A stretch of DNA of 64,000 bases from Geobacter sp. (GTDB lineage Bacteria > Desulfobacterota > Desulfuromonadia > Geobacterales > DSM-12255). The position numbers and the translations under genes were made by a program. Of the stretch, positions 1 to 9,196 are shown one piece after another (within the stretch, counting starts at the first letter, position 1; the number at the start of each line of letters is the position of its first letter). The notes under the pieces were generated by a model. That model made no database searches. It was not told the origin of the DNA and worked only from the letters and a program-made list of their open reading frames with translations. Location of the stretch: contig WKKR01000001.1 of the NCBI GenBank assembly GCA_009684525.1, forward strand, positions 930,001 to 994,000, read 5' to 3'.

Positions 1-222
1 AACGCCAGGGCAATGGGAGAATTCGGCGCCGTCTCCGTCGTTTCGGGGCATATCCGGGGTGCAACCAACACCGTCCCGCTACAGGTCGAAATTCTCTACA
101 ACGAATACAACTACGTCGCAGCATTTGCCGTTGCATCCCTGCTGGCCCTGCTGGCGCTGGCGACCCTGGCGGTAAAGACGGCCGCAGAGTGGAAGCTGCG
201 CCGACAGTTGTCGGACAGCTAG
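1..222 (+). CDS. cysW: Sulfate ABC transporter permease CysW, C-terminal fragment
   Basis: Only the last 73 residues are in the window; the reading frame is open to base 1, so the gene begins upstream. The visible part starts with the permease coupling-loop region ([13 protein letters not shown]-like, here [18 protein letters not shown]) and ends with one hydrophobic segment (about residues 40-58 of the fragment) and a short basic tail, which is how CysW-type inner-membrane permeases end. CysW pairs with CysT/CysU to carry sulfate or thiosulfate across the inner membrane, powered by CysA. The cysA gene follows after 18 bases, which supports the assignment. The EAA-loop sequence and the neighbour make the call fairly secure; distinguishing sulfate from molybdate specificity would need the upstream genes. 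Confidence 0.85.
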   Translation, partial: NARAMGEFGAVSVVSGHIRGATNTVPLQVEILYNEYNYVAAFAVASLLALLALATLAVKTAAEWKLRRQLSDS

Positions 223-240
223 AACGAAAGGGACATACCG

Positions 241-1308
241 ATGAGTATCGAGATCAACTCCGTATCAAAATCGTTCGACAGCTTCAAGGCCCTCAGCGAC
301 ATCAACCTGCGGGTACCTTCGGGTGAACTGGTGGCGCTGCTCGGCCCGTCCGGGTCGGGCAAGACAACCCTGCTCCGGATTATTGCCGGTCTTGAATCGC
401 CGGACGCGGGTGAAATTCTCTTCAACGGCAACTCAGCAAGCAAGAACGTGCGGGAACGTCAAATAGGTTTCGTATTCCAGCACTATGCCCTATTCCGACA
501 CATGACCGTTTTCGACAACATCGCCTTCGGTCTGCAGGTCAAGCCACGTAGCGAACGTCCCAACAAAGCGGAGATCAGGGAAAAGGTCAACGACCTGCTC
601 AGGCTGATCCAGCTGGATAACCTCGCCAGCCGGTATCCGTCGCAACTTTCAGGCGGTCAGCGGCAGCGGGTGGCGCTGGCCAGGGCGCTCGCGGTCGAAC
701 CGAAAGTGCTGCTCCTGGATGAACCGTTCGGGGCACTCGATGCCGGGGTCAGACAGGAACTGCGGCGCTGGCTGCGGCGTCTGCATGACGAAATCCATAT
801 CACCAGCGTCTTTGTCACCCATGACCAGGAGGAAGCCCTGGAAGTGGCAGACCGGATCGTGGTCATGAACAGCGGCAGGATCGAACAGGAAGGGTCCCCC
901 GACACGGTCTACCAGCATCCGGCCACCCCGTTCGTGTTCGACTTTCTCGGCAGCGTCAACCTGTTTCATGGGAGGGTGCACCAGGGGGAAGCGGTGCTGG
1001 GGGGGATGGCACTTCCGTCTCCGGAACATGCCGACGCCGACAACACGCCGGCGATCGGCTACGTCAGGTCGCACGACATCGAGATCGAACGGTCCCGTTC
1101 GGACGCTGCCGCCCTGCAGGCGTCGGTCCGCTCCCTGCACGCAGTCGGACCACTGGTGCGGGTGAGTCTGCACCTCGCAACGAACAACGAAGAAGTCGAG
1201 GCGGAATTGCCGCGCGAAACAGCCGATCGCCTCGGTCTCAGCATCGGGGAAAGGGTCTACGCACGGCCGCGCAAGGTGCATCTCTTCGTGGAAGACTACC
1301 AGATCTGA
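241..1308 (+). CDS. cysA: Sulfate/thiosulfate ABC transporter ATP-binding protein CysA
   Basis: 355 residues, the usual CysA length. Walker A is GPSGSGKTT (about residues 34-42), the ABC signature is [15 protein letters not shown] (about 138-152), and Walker B is [12 protein letters not shown] (about 156-167), followed by the switch histidine in [13 protein letters not shown]. The C-terminal 120 residues form the TOBE-like regulatory region that ends with RPRKVHLF, as in CysA. It hydrolyses ATP at the cytoplasmic face to drive sulfate uptake through CysT/CysW. It lies 18 bases behind cysW and is clearly in the same operon. The ATG start follows an AAAGGGA-type ribosome site. No terminator is obvious between this gene and the convergent gene that ends at 1400. 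Confidence 0.95.
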   Translation: MSIEINSVSKSFDSFKALSDINLRVPSGELVALLGPSGSGKTTLLRIIAGLESPDAGEILFNGNSASKNVRERQIGFVFQHYALFRHMTVFDNIAFGLQVKPRSERPNKAEIREKVNDLLRLIQLDNLASRYPSQLSGGQRQRVALARALAVEPKVLLLDEPFGALDAGVRQELRRWLRRLHDEIHITSVFVTHDQEEALEVADRIVVMNSGRIEQEGSPDTVYQHPATPFVFDFLGSVNLFHGRVHQGEAVLGGMALPSPEHADADNTPAIGYVRSHDIEIERSRSDAAALQASVRSLHAVGPLVRVSLHLATNNEEVEAELPRETADRLGLSIGERVYARPRKVHLFVEDYQI

Positions 1309-1399
1309 GCGGGAATCCGGGCGCAGACACGCAGGGCCGTTTCTCGGTGGGTACGCCGGCGCGTGACGCCAATCTCGGGCAGGGGGTGCTTGTCGAAGA

Positions 1400-2104
1400 T
1401 CAGACGAAAAGCCGCTTGTTGCTCTCCGCCTTGGTCCGCTCCACAAGGACCATGAGTTCGCGGTGCAGTGCCACGTCAATGGCTTCGAAACAGACGCCGA
1501 TGCCGGGCGCCGCATGGGCCGCGCCCCATTCGCGCCGCCAGCAGACCCTCCCCTTCACTGTCGCACGGTTATCTACCCCCACGAAATCGATCCAGACGGT
1601 CTCCTGCGGCTGAAATCGGCCGGCAGGAGTCGCAAGGAAACAACCCCCTTCCGAAACGTTCATGGTGAAGGCCTTTTCGGCATCCACACCGAATGCCGGC
1701 GCGGGTGAAAGCAGGGCGTTCAGGTTCAGGGGGACCCGGTTGTGAGGATAGACGATCCTGGGGACCGTGGCGGTACAGAGGGAGATGAACTGGGCCAGCG
1801 TTGAGGCCGAGCCGTCTCCTCCCGCTGCCATGAGCAGCTTGATGGCTCCGCTCTTCGGGCTCAGGTTCAGGATGGCATTGGGGATGACCGCGAGAGAATC
1901 CGAGATCTGGAGTTTTTCCAGGTAGGTGGCCCTGACGTTCAGCGGCAGGTCAATCAGGATGCCGTGGTACGCCGCCTTTCCCGTCAGGCCGGGGATCAGG
2001 CGCAGGGCATCCACGACCACGCAGTCGGCATATTCTTCGAAGGCTTCGCGGTACGCAGCTTGCCGTTTCGGGTCCTTGACGGCGAGGATAATACAAAGTT
2101 TCAT
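1400..2104 (-). CDS. PilZ-domain protein (probable c-di-GMP receptor)
   Basis: 234 residues. The C-terminal half carries a PilZ-type core with the motif NVSEGGCFL (about residues 148-156), matching the (D/N)xSxxG signature, followed by beta-strand-rich sequence ending in GIGVCFEAI. The N-terminal half looks like a degenerate receiver-like or PilZN-type fold (KLCIILAVKDPKRQAAYREAF) without a clear phospho-acceptor site. PilZ domains bind cyclic di-GMP and control motility, adhesion or polysaccharide. The upstream RxxxR motif needed for binding is not obvious, so ligand binding is uncertain. The start chosen is the ATG at 2104 (MKLCIILAV); an in-frame extension upstream has no support. The gene stands alone between cysA (convergent) and the giant cytochrome. 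Confidence 0.7.
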   Translation of the reverse strand: MKLCIILAVKDPKRQAAYREAFEEYADCVVVDALRLIPGLTGKAAYHGILIDLPLNVRATYLEKLQISDSLAVIPNAILNLSPKSGAIKLLMAAGGDGSASTLAQFISLCTATVPRIVYPHNRVPLNLNALLSPAPAFGVDAEKAFTMNVSEGGCFLATPAGRFQPQETVWIDFVGVDNRATVKGRVCWRREWGAAHAAPGIGVCFEAIDVALHRELMVLVERTKAESNKRLFV

Positions 2105-2498
2105 GATCGCTTCCGGGATGGGTGGTTTCAGGGCATGTTGCCGTACCAAAGCTTAACTGCCTTGCATGCCGAATGCAAGCAACCACGGCCCGAATGGGCA
2201 ACACTATCACTCCCCCTGACCGTAAGGGAAGTCGTGTCATCCGGGATCTACGCTGAAATGATGACAACCAGCGGTGTTCTTCACGATGAAACAGGCGTTC
2301 GGGTTGGCCCCCTGCCCCTTTGCCGACAATGGTTTCCACAAGGGAACCTTGGCAGAAGGGGCATTGGCTGAGTCAGCTCCGTCAGCAGGGGTGCACGGTT
2401 GCGCTTCCCACCACCCGCGGTGTTACATACCTCTTTTTCATAGGGATTCACCCCCTCCCGGATCGACGTTTCCAGGGCGCGCACTGGCAGCCCGTTCT
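2105..2498. other. Intergenic region between cytochrome and PilZ genes
   Basis: 394 bases with no convincing gene. It must hold the promoter of the minus-strand PilZ gene. The only clear structure is a 7-bp-arm palindrome at 2161-2179 (CTTGCAT, five bases, ATGCAAG), about 57 bases upstream of the PilZ start codon, which could be a regulator site. No strong terminator for the cytochrome gene was found here. Confidence 0.4.
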
Positions 2499-5400
2499 TT
2501 ACCAGACAATGGTGACCGAGCCGCCGGAACCGGCCTGGCCGTAGTAACCGCCTGCACCGCCACCACCCACGGTCGTGACTGCCGGATAGTTGGTGCCGCC
2601 ACCGGCTCCACCAGTCCCGCCGTAATAAAAACCGCAGCTTGATTCATAGCAGTAGTCATAATCATCGTAATCGGAGGACCTGCCGCCGGCCCCCCCTGCA
2701 GCCTCGGCCAGCAGGGTGGTTGACAGGGTTACCGCACTGGACCCGCCGCCACCCGATCCACCGAAGGACCATGCCTCGCCATTCGCCTCGCCATAAGTGC
2801 CTGTCCCGCCGGGGTGATAGCCCGAACCGCCGGTGCCCGGCGTGGTATCGTAATTGCTGGCCGTGGCACCGCCGCCGGCAACGTAGATGGTCAGTTGGGA
2901 ACCGGGAGTGACGGCAATCGGTGTCGAAACATAGTCGCCGCCTGCACCGGCCTCCTGGTTATAGACATTGTCCTCCAGACCGCCGGCCCCACCCCCGCCA
3001 TAGACCTTGGCCGTAACCGTCGTTACTCCCGCCGGCACGAGAAAGGTATAGGAACCGGGCGTGCTCCAGGTCTGGGTGCTTGTCGTGACGATACTGAAGC
3101 TGTCGGTTGCGGAATTTGCGGAAACGGCCGTGGCATGAACACTGTCCCTCGCCCTCACCCGCCAGTAGTAGGTTCCCACCTGCATTGTCTGGCTCCAGCC
3201 GGTGCCGGTCTGCCAGGACGGCGTGCTGTAGAGGATAGTCGAGAAGCCGGATGAATCGCTGACCTCGACAAAGTACTGGACCGCATCGCCGTCAGGGGAG
3301 GCCACGGCGTTCCACTGGAAGGCGATGGTGGCGCCGTTGGTCCCGGCCCCCTCGTTATGGATCAGCGTCGGCACTGCCGGGGTCCGGTCGACGACGCCGA
3401 AGCTGTTCGTGGCCGATGAGGAAAGCGCCGTGGCATGGACGCTGTCCCGCGCCTTGACCCGCCAGTACCAGGTGCCGACCGGCAGGCTCTGACTCCAGGT
3501 GGTCCCTGATTGCCAGGCCGACTGGTAGGCTATCGCGCCGAAGCCGGAACTGCTGCTCACCTCAACCAGGTATTGCATCGCATCGCCATCCGGAGCAACG
3601 ACGCTGCTCCAGCCAAAGGCGATATTCGCGGTGGCACCGCTGCCGATGACGTAACTGGTCACTTGCGCGGACAGGGTCGTTGCCGGCGGCGTCCGGTCGA
3701 CGATGGCGAAGCTGCCCGTAGCCGAGGTGGACAGTGCCCAGGTATGGACACTGTCGCGTGCCTTGATCCGCCAGTACCAGGTGCCGGCAGGCAGCGCCTG
3801 GGTCCAGGAGGTCCCGGCCTGCCAGGATGAGCTGTAAGCTATCGTGGCAAAGCTGGCGGAACTGCTGACTTCTGCCATGTATTGCACCGCATCGCTATCC
3901 GGCGCCGTGACGCCGCTCCAACCGAATGTGATGCCTGCCGTGACACCGGTCCCGATCACGTAGCCGGTGGATTGTCCCGTCAGAACCGGCGCGGGGGGAG
4001 GTGTTACCGACCCGCTGTTGCAGAACCCCATCAGGAAGAGGTAATCCCCGGAAACAGTCTCGACCCCGGCAACACTTTTTGAGCGTACCCGATAGTGATA
4101 CTGGGTCTGGCTGGCAAGATTCGGCAACTGCACGCTGTGGTTGGTAACCAGTTGGTCGCTGCCGACAGTCGAACCGTAACTCGCCGTGAGTCCATAATCC
4201 ACGTAGGAACTGGAGTTGAGGTTCGTCGTCCAGTTGATGGTCGCCTCGGCGCTACTGCAGAGGTCGGTATAATTCATCTGAGAGTGCGACAGGATTTCTG
4301 CTGCCGACAAGGGCCGGTCATACATCACCACTTCATCGGCCAGACCGGAGTAATACCCGTAATCACCGGCCCCTATGGCCTGGGGAGCGTACACGTGCGA
4401 CCGCAGCGACTGGAGTCCGGACCTCACCAGTGAGCCATTGATGTAAATGCTCGGCTGCCTGCCCGCATAGACCACCGCCAGGTGCGTCCACTGGGTAGAA
4501 CTGATCGCCCCGCTGTAGACTGCCAGAGGAGCCAGATAATTATCGCCATGCTCGTAAACGGAAACCCCATTGGTTCCGACCGATATCCCGGCACCGCCGT
4601 TCGCAGCCCCCCTCTGGTCGGGTTTGAACAGGTATTTTTGCCCATATGTGCCGGCTACCCCGGCATTGGCTTCCGGGTCGATCTGATGGGTTGCGGTCGG
4701 TTTGATCCAGGCTTCGATGGTGAAGCTGTCCATGGGTGGGACGCCGGACGAATAACTCACCGTCACATACGAATTGCTGAAGCTGGCGGCCCGGCCGCTT
4801 ATGCCGCCGCTGACCGTGGTTGCGCCATTGAAAGCGGTACCGTTGTTCCCCACTCCCGAACTGTCCACCACCTCGTTGACAGCCCCGCTCCAGGCGGCTT
4901 CGTCCATGTGCATGAACAGCCGCAGACCGCCTGAAGCCGAAGTCGGTCCGGATGTAATCGCCGGGGTCGTATCGATCCAGGGGGTTACCGTATTCCACGC
5001 CTGGTTGGTGCCGTTGGAACCATACCCGTTTGCCGTGGCACTCTCATGACATGCCACACCCACATCCCCCGGCGGTGCGAGACCAGGCAGTCCGTCGCCA
5101 AAATCCTCGTACCCGCCACCGCCATAACTGCCGGGGACCCGCCCGCTCCCGCTGCCGCCATCGCCCGAACTCGATCCCGATACGACCGGAGCGGTGTTGT
5201 ACCCCGTGCGCCCTTTATGCGTGCTGTCGAGGCAGTTCGTCACCATCAGCCTGGGGAGGAAGGAACTGGTATGAGCCGAGTGGCACTTCGAACAGGAATA
5301 GTTGTGCTGCACCGTGCTGTCTGAGCTCTTCCACCCCTTGACCGCTTCATGAACCCTGTTCTTGCTCATCCAGGGGTTGGGACTGGCCGGACTTGCCGTT

Positions 5401-7457
5401 GCGGTCAGGCTGCTCTTCGGGTGGCAGCCGAGACAGAGGCCGGAAGACTGTTCCACGGTCTGGGTCATGCCGGTCACGGTTCCCCGAATGCCGGAGCCAA
5501 AGGTATTCTGGTCGATATGGTACTGCACCCCTTCGCCATAGCCGGCGAAATTGGTCAGCCAGGCGTTCGATCCCGGAGGCGCATCCTCCTTGTAGGGAGA
5601 GGTGACCCAGGTCCCTTTGAGCAGGGGGACCGCATACTGCTGGTTGCTCCCGAGCGTAGGGCTGACGCCGTGCGGATCATGACAGGGCGTACAGAGACCG
5701 TCGATGGAACCCATGGGGCTGGTGGAAAGCGACAGGGATGCACCGAAATGCCCCCCCTTCGTGCTGTTTCTCTTCTTGAACGGGAATCTCTGCTCCGCAC
5801 CGCTGGTGCTGTACCCCATGAACGGCGAATCCCAGTAGCCGAGAACCGGTTGTTGCGCCCCGAACGTGGCGGAATATCCCCAGGGCGTTGTTGCGGCAGT
5901 CTGTTTTTGATGGCAATCGAGACAGAGGCTGGCACCGGGGTTGCGCAGGTCCTTGGTCAGCGTACTCCCGCCGGTATAGGGCCGGTAGGAAACCGCATAG
6001 CCCCCCTGGCCGGCAATCGTGTTCTTCAGTATCCCACCGTTTACCGTGGCGCTCGCGTAGCGGGTGGTGGTGCCGTTGACCGTCGAACCGTGGGAGTTGT
6101 GACAGTCGTAGCAGAGGACATTCACCCCGCTGCTGGTATCGGCAATGGCACCGTCGACGCCGGTTGCGCTGTTCCAGCCCCGTTTGTTGCCGGCTGCATT
6201 GCCGTGTGCCGAGTACGCCTTGCGGATGCGCTTCTGGGCGGCATTGGTGACTGTGGAATACTTGCCCCAGGTCGTCGTGGCGGTCTGGCCATAACGCGCG
6301 GCAACACTGGTGCCGTCCCAGGCGTACTGGCGCGGGGTCTTGCCGTCGCCGAACGGCATGGTGGCGTTGTTCTGGTCGCTGTGGCATCCGAGGCAGTGGC
6401 TGTTCAGCTTCTGCATCTCGGTCCGACTGCCGTTGCCCGTGTACTGGATTGCCGTTACTCCCGCACTGTACGCAACCGGCCTGGCCCCTGCCCCGTAGAT
6501 GACCAGCTCCACCGGAGCGCCGGGTGTCCCGGCGTGGTGATAGGTCCTGTTGATGCTCCCGTCGCTGTTCGCTTCCCAGTGACACTGGAAACAGTGCGCA
6601 TTGGTGACCGTCCCCTGGATATGGTGGGAGTTGGCCCCGAATTGCGGCGCAATTGCCGCCCGGTTCCCCTGGACGACGGAATGGCAGTCGAGACAGGCTG
6701 ATCCGCTTCCCCATGCCGCCGATGTGTTCCCGTGGCAGGTTATGGTGCTGCAGACGCCATTGCGCGCAGCAGCAGCGGTCTGACTGGGGAGATAATGGGG
6801 ATAGTCGATGTTCCCCGGCTTGGAATAGCTGAACCCCTTGAGGACCAGACTCCTCCTCCCGGCGCTCGTGGCATGGGCAAACGGGGACGGCTCACCGGCA
6901 TGGTCGGCATGGCACCTGCTGCAGGAGGAAGCACCGGGGCCATAGAACGCGTCGTGGATGGCATGGTTGCCGTCGACAGGCGGCGCGGCATGGCACTTGG
7001 CGCAGTCGCTCGAGGAACTGAACGGTTGCGATCCCCATGGGGGAGTTACTGTCTCGAAATGGCAGTTTATGTTCGTACAGGTCCCCAATACCGGGGTGGG
7101 AGTCTGGGGAAACGCTGCGGTGGAGTTGTTGTATCGACCGATGGCCGGGGAGGCATTGATGTTGGAGTTGACCTGGATCAGGCCGTCGCGGTGGCTGTTG
7201 GTATAGCTTGCGCTGCCGGGGTGGCAGACCTCGCAGGAGGCCGGATTACCCGGTGCGGCAATATGGCGGCGGTGATTGCCAGGGAAACCGCCCGTTGTGA
7301 TGTTGCGATACTGTGCATCGAGAGGCCGGTAATCGACCGGAGTTCTGGAGCCATGGCAGTCGAAGCACTGAAACTGGGCAAAACCGGCACCCGGATTTGC
7401 CAACAAAAGGAAGATCGAACCAATGACAAAGGATATTCTCCCCGAGAATCTCATCAT
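2499..7457 (-). CDS. Giant secreted multiheme c-type cytochrome with LamG and fibronectin-like domains
   Basis: 1652 residues. A Sec signal peptide (basic start, hydrophobic stretch, AQFQ cleavage region) precedes the first heme site CFDCH. The first 720 residues or so hold twelve CXXCH and two CX4CH sites (CTNINCH, CSTITCH), the pattern of the Geobacter CxxxxCH/CXXCH cytochrome family. A LamG/concanavalin-like domain follows (about 840-1055), then a fibronectin-III-like segment, three near-identical 100-residue Ig-like repeats (about 1165-1470, each ending WYWR..ARDSVH) and a glycine-rich tail. It is probably exported to the outer surface for electron transfer, with the C-terminal domains mediating adhesion; that role is inferred. 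The start is the ATG at 7457 (MMRFSG), preceded by AAAGGTG; the GTG/ATG further upstream lacks a ribosome site. Confidence 0.85.
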   Translation of the reverse strand: MMRFSGRISFVIGSIFLLLANPGAGFAQFQCFDCHGSRTPVDYRPLDAQYRNITTGGFPGNHRRHIAAPGNPASCEVCHPGSASYTNSHRDGLIQVNSNINASPAIGRYNNSTAAFPQTPTPVLGTCTNINCHFETVTPPWGSQPFSSSSDCAKCHAAPPVDGNHAIHDAFYGPGASSCSRCHADHAGEPSPFAHATSAGRRSLVLKGFSYSKPGNIDYPHYLPSQTAAAARNGVCSTITCHGNTSAAWGSGSACLDCHSVVQGNRAAIAPQFGANSHHIQGTVTNAHCFQCHWEANSDGSINRTYHHAGTPGAPVELVIYGAGARPVAYSAGVTAIQYTGNGSRTEMQKLNSHCLGCHSDQNNATMPFGDGKTPRQYAWDGTSVAARYGQTATTTWGKYSTVTNAAQKRIRKAYSAHGNAAGNKRGWNSATGVDGAIADTSSGVNVLCYDCHNSHGSTVNGTTTRYASATVNGGILKNTIAGQGGYAVSYRPYTGGSTLTKDLRNPGASLCLDCHQKQTAATTPWGYSATFGAQQPVLGYWDSPFMGYSTSGAEQRFPFKKRNSTKGGHFGASLSLSTSPMGSIDGLCTPCHDPHGVSPTLGSNQQYAVPLLKGTWVTSPYKEDAPPGSNAWLTNFAGYGEGVQYHIDQNTFGSGIRGTVTGMTQTVEQSSGLCLGCHPKSSLTATASPASPNPWMSKNRVHEAVKGWKSSDSTVQHNYSCSKCHSAHTSSFLPRLMVTNCLDSTHKGRTGYNTAPVVSGSSSGDGGSGSGRVPGSYGGGGYEDFGDGLPGLAPPGDVGVACHESATANGYGSNGTNQAWNTVTPWIDTTPAITSGPTSASGGLRLFMHMDEAAWSGAVNEVVDSSGVGNNGTAFNGATTVSGGISGRAASFSNSYVTVSYSSGVPPMDSFTIEAWIKPTATHQIDPEANAGVAGTYGQKYLFKPDQRGAANGGAGISVGTNGVSVYEHGDNYLAPLAVYSGAISSTQWTHLAVVYAGRQPSIYINGSLVRSGLQSLRSHVYAPQAIGAGDYGYYSGLADEVVMYDRPLSAAEILSHSQMNYTDLCSSAEATINWTTNLNSSSYVDYGLTASYGSTVGSDQLVTNHSVQLPNLASQTQYHYRVRSKSVAGVETVSGDYLFLMGFCNSGSVTPPPAPVLTGQSTGYVIGTGVTAGITFGWSGVTAPDSDAVQYMAEVSSSASFATIAYSSSWQAGTSWTQALPAGTWYWRIKARDSVHTWALSTSATGSFAIVDRTPPATTLSAQVTSYVIGSGATANIAFGWSSVVAPDGDAMQYLVEVSSSSGFGAIAYQSAWQSGTTWSQSLPVGTWYWRVKARDSVHATALSSSATNSFGVVDRTPAVPTLIHNEGAGTNGATIAFQWNAVASPDGDAVQYFVEVSDSSGFSTILYSTPSWQTGTGWSQTMQVGTYYWRVRARDSVHATAVSANSATDSFSIVTTSTQTWSTPGSYTFLVPAGVTTVTAKVYGGGGAGGLEDNVYNQEAGAGGDYVSTPIAVTPGSQLTIYVAGGGATASNYDTTPGTGGSGYHPGGTGTYGEANGEAWSFGGSGGGGSSAVTLSTTLLAEAAGGAGGRSSDYDDYDYCYESSCGFYYGGTGGAGGGTNYPAVTTVGGGGAGGYYGQAGSGGSVTIVW

Positions 7458-8272
7458 TCGCACCTTTGCTCCCCCGATGCACCTCATAGTGCGCTAATGC
7501 TATTTGTATGCAGTTTTTTAACTGTCAAACCGTCATGCATAGGGTAATCATTCGGTTTATCGTTCCATTAGAATTCATTAGAGCAATAAACATGCCTTCC
7601 CCTCACAGAAGATAACCAACGGGAATTACATGTTCTTCACCGGCAGCCCTCACATTCCCGCGTCGAAAACTGAACATTTCCTGTTAAATAACAGCACGAT
7701 GCACGTCATGACATGACAATTCCGTAACCTTTCGCTAATGAAACAACCCGCCAATCCGTACTGCCCGCCACCGGCTCCCATCAAGACCAGCAGCCACACC
7801 TCCGGCCGACCAGCGAATCGATGGTTATCTTCATTAACTGCTTTTCCTTATCGGGCAGGTCAAGATAAAATTAAGGTGTACAGGGGAATTTTGTCGATTA
7901 TTCCGGAAGATACGAGAATCTGCGGGGATCACATTACAGAATACCTGAATGATTCAGGCAGGGTGGATAATTGAGGGATCATGTCCCGGAAATTGCTACA
8001 GCACGCGGAGACCGGAGCGGAAACGGTACCTCTTCCGGCAGTCAGCAGCGACTCGTCCGACCTCACAACCTGATAGATTGGTCTGATACTGTGTGACATG
8101 CCGGATTGGTTACCGGTTCATCGCTTATCAACTCATTGAAAATTTTAATTTACAGTCATCAATGTATTGTATATCTTCGAGGGACTCGTGCGCTCAGACT
8201 GTGTGTTGAGAATATGTACGCCCAACAGAGAATAGACTTCATCGAATTCATCCAAAAAACAGGGAGTCAGTC
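7458..8272. other. Long AT-rich intergenic region
   Basis: 815 bases between divergent genes. It holds the cytochrome leader and promoter at its left end and the leader of the small membrane protein at its right end. A 78-codon plus-strand frame at 7738-7974 has no ribosome site and no recognisable features and is not called. Base composition becomes AT-rich from about 8100 on, unlike most of the window. Confidence 0.5.
7500..7528 (-). promoter_or_regulatory. Candidate promoter and operator of the giant cytochrome gene
   Basis: On the minus strand a perfect TTGACA (7523-7528) stands 17 bases from AAATAG (7500-7505), a weak -10. Between the two lies the inverted repeat CAGTT-TTTT-AACTG (7511-7524), well placed for a repressor or activator. 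The -35 is good, the -10 poor, so this is tentative. Confidence 0.3.
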
Positions 8273-8470
8273 ATGGATATGGTAGTGAAAAATCCTATAA
8301 TGCTGATCGGCGGACTGGGACCTCTGATTGTATTGATTTGTGTAATTTGGCGCCTTCTCAGGTCATTGGAGTCCATAAGTGAGAGAGAGTACCTGGTTAT
8401 GCGAATATTATTTGCCGGTGGCATTTGCTTGACGATATTGTCAGTGATTTTTATAAATAAAATGCATTAG
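8273..8470 (+). CDS. Small two-helix membrane protein, unknown
   Basis: 65 residues with two predicted membrane helices (about residues 9-26 and 43-60) joined by a short charged loop (RSLESISERE). A GGGAG ribosome site lies 6 bases ahead of the ATG. Composition is AT-rich (many ATA, TTA and AAT codons), unlike the surrounding genome and like the next gene, 47 bases downstream, with which it probably forms a two-gene unit. No family is recognised. The clean ribosome site and helix pattern argue that it is real. Confidence 0.6.
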   Translation: MDMVVKNPIMLIGGLGPLIVLICVIWRLLRSLESISEREYLVMRILFAGGICLTILSVIFINKMH

Positions 8471-8517
8471 CCTTCGTTTATAACGGTATGTCATTTCAAT
8501 TAAAAGGAGCTTAAACT

Positions 8518-9006
8518 ATGAAACAGACCAGATATATAATTATGTTTGCGTGTTCGTTCATTATTAGCATGTGTGTTATATCCTGTGTCAAACCACCTAC
8601 CTGTAACACACACACTGGTACAGTATTACAGAGAAGCAATACAGCATATCTAATAGGATCACTGTATGGAAATTATGTTGAAAGCATTGATGGGAAGAAC
8701 AAGTCTGCAATAGAAGACAGCAATGGAAATTGGTGCGGGATATTTGAAATCCCTACGGGCAAACACTCGATCAGAGCTTCCTATTGGCAACAAACAAGAG
8801 GGGCAGGAGGATGGAACGAAATCTCTGCTGGAGGTAAAGAAGGTCTTCCGCTCTCATTTGTTGCCGAGCCGAGACATATTTACCGGGTTGCAAATGCGCC
8901 TTCTTGCCCAGAGGGGAGTTGGTGCCCCTTTGTTAAGGATATTACCGACAAGGTAGATGTCCCCGGCAATTACGAATACATCTATCAGAAGGCACAGGAA
9001 CAATAG
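8518..9006 (+). CDS. Small lipoprotein, unknown function
   Basis: 162 residues. A basic N-terminus, a hydrophobic stretch and the lipobox VISC (Cys about residue 22) mark a lipoprotein signal peptide, so the protein is likely anchored to the inner or outer membrane. An AAAAGGAG ribosome site precedes the ATG. The mature part has several cysteines (CVKPPTC, NWCGIF, APSCPEGSWC), which could form disulfides, and a PEGA-like beta-rich stretch around IFEIPTGKHSIRASY. AT-rich codon use sets it apart from its GC-rich neighbours and suggests recent acquisition together with the preceding gene. No definite family; a cell-envelope role is inferred only from the signal peptide. Confidence 0.7.
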   Translation: MKQTRYIIMFACSFIISMCVISCVKPPTCNTHTGTVLQRSNTAYLIGSLYGNYVESIDGKNKSAIEDSNGNWCGIFEIPTGKHSIRASYWQQTRGAGGWNEISAGGKEGLPLSFVAEPRHIYRVANAPSCPEGSWCPFVKDITDKVDVPGNYEYIYQKAQEQ

Positions 9007-9117
9007 GTTACCGGTTCAGGGACGCTAGAGACACTACCCTGACACCACTCCAGATTCCCTCATCCTGAAACCGGCACTGCGCCGGAACGCCAAACAGGCA
9101 CGACAACCTCGAAACGC

Positions 9118-9153
9118 AAAAAGCCCCGGCTCTGTTCGAGAACCGGGGCTTTT
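9118..9153. terminator. Bidirectional rho-independent terminator
   Basis: Nine-base stem AAGCCCCGG (9121-9129) pairing with CCGGGGCTT (9143-9151), flanked by A-runs on the left and T-runs on the right. It serves the lipoprotein gene on the plus strand and marks the 3' end of the injection-system cluster on the minus strand. Confidence 0.85.
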
Positions 9154-9196
9154 GGGTACAGACGACCCGACATCGCAACGGGAAATGGTCCGCAGG

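Noticed and set aside
2274-2642. 122-codon plus-strand frame between the PilZ and cytochrome genes
   Set aside because: Overlaps the cytochrome gene end; no ribosome site or domain.
5349-6701. 450-codon plus-strand frame opposite the giant cytochrome
   Set aside because: The opposite strand has the heme motifs; this frame has no family features.
7621-7740. Second GEMM riboswitch ahead of the giant cytochrome
   Set aside because: A GGGCTGCCGG fragment is present on the minus strand, but the GNRA stem, the GGAAAGCC segment and a terminator are absent.
7738-7974. 78-codon frame in the AT-rich intergenic region
   Set aside because: No ribosome site, Pro-rich start, no homology features; likely chance.
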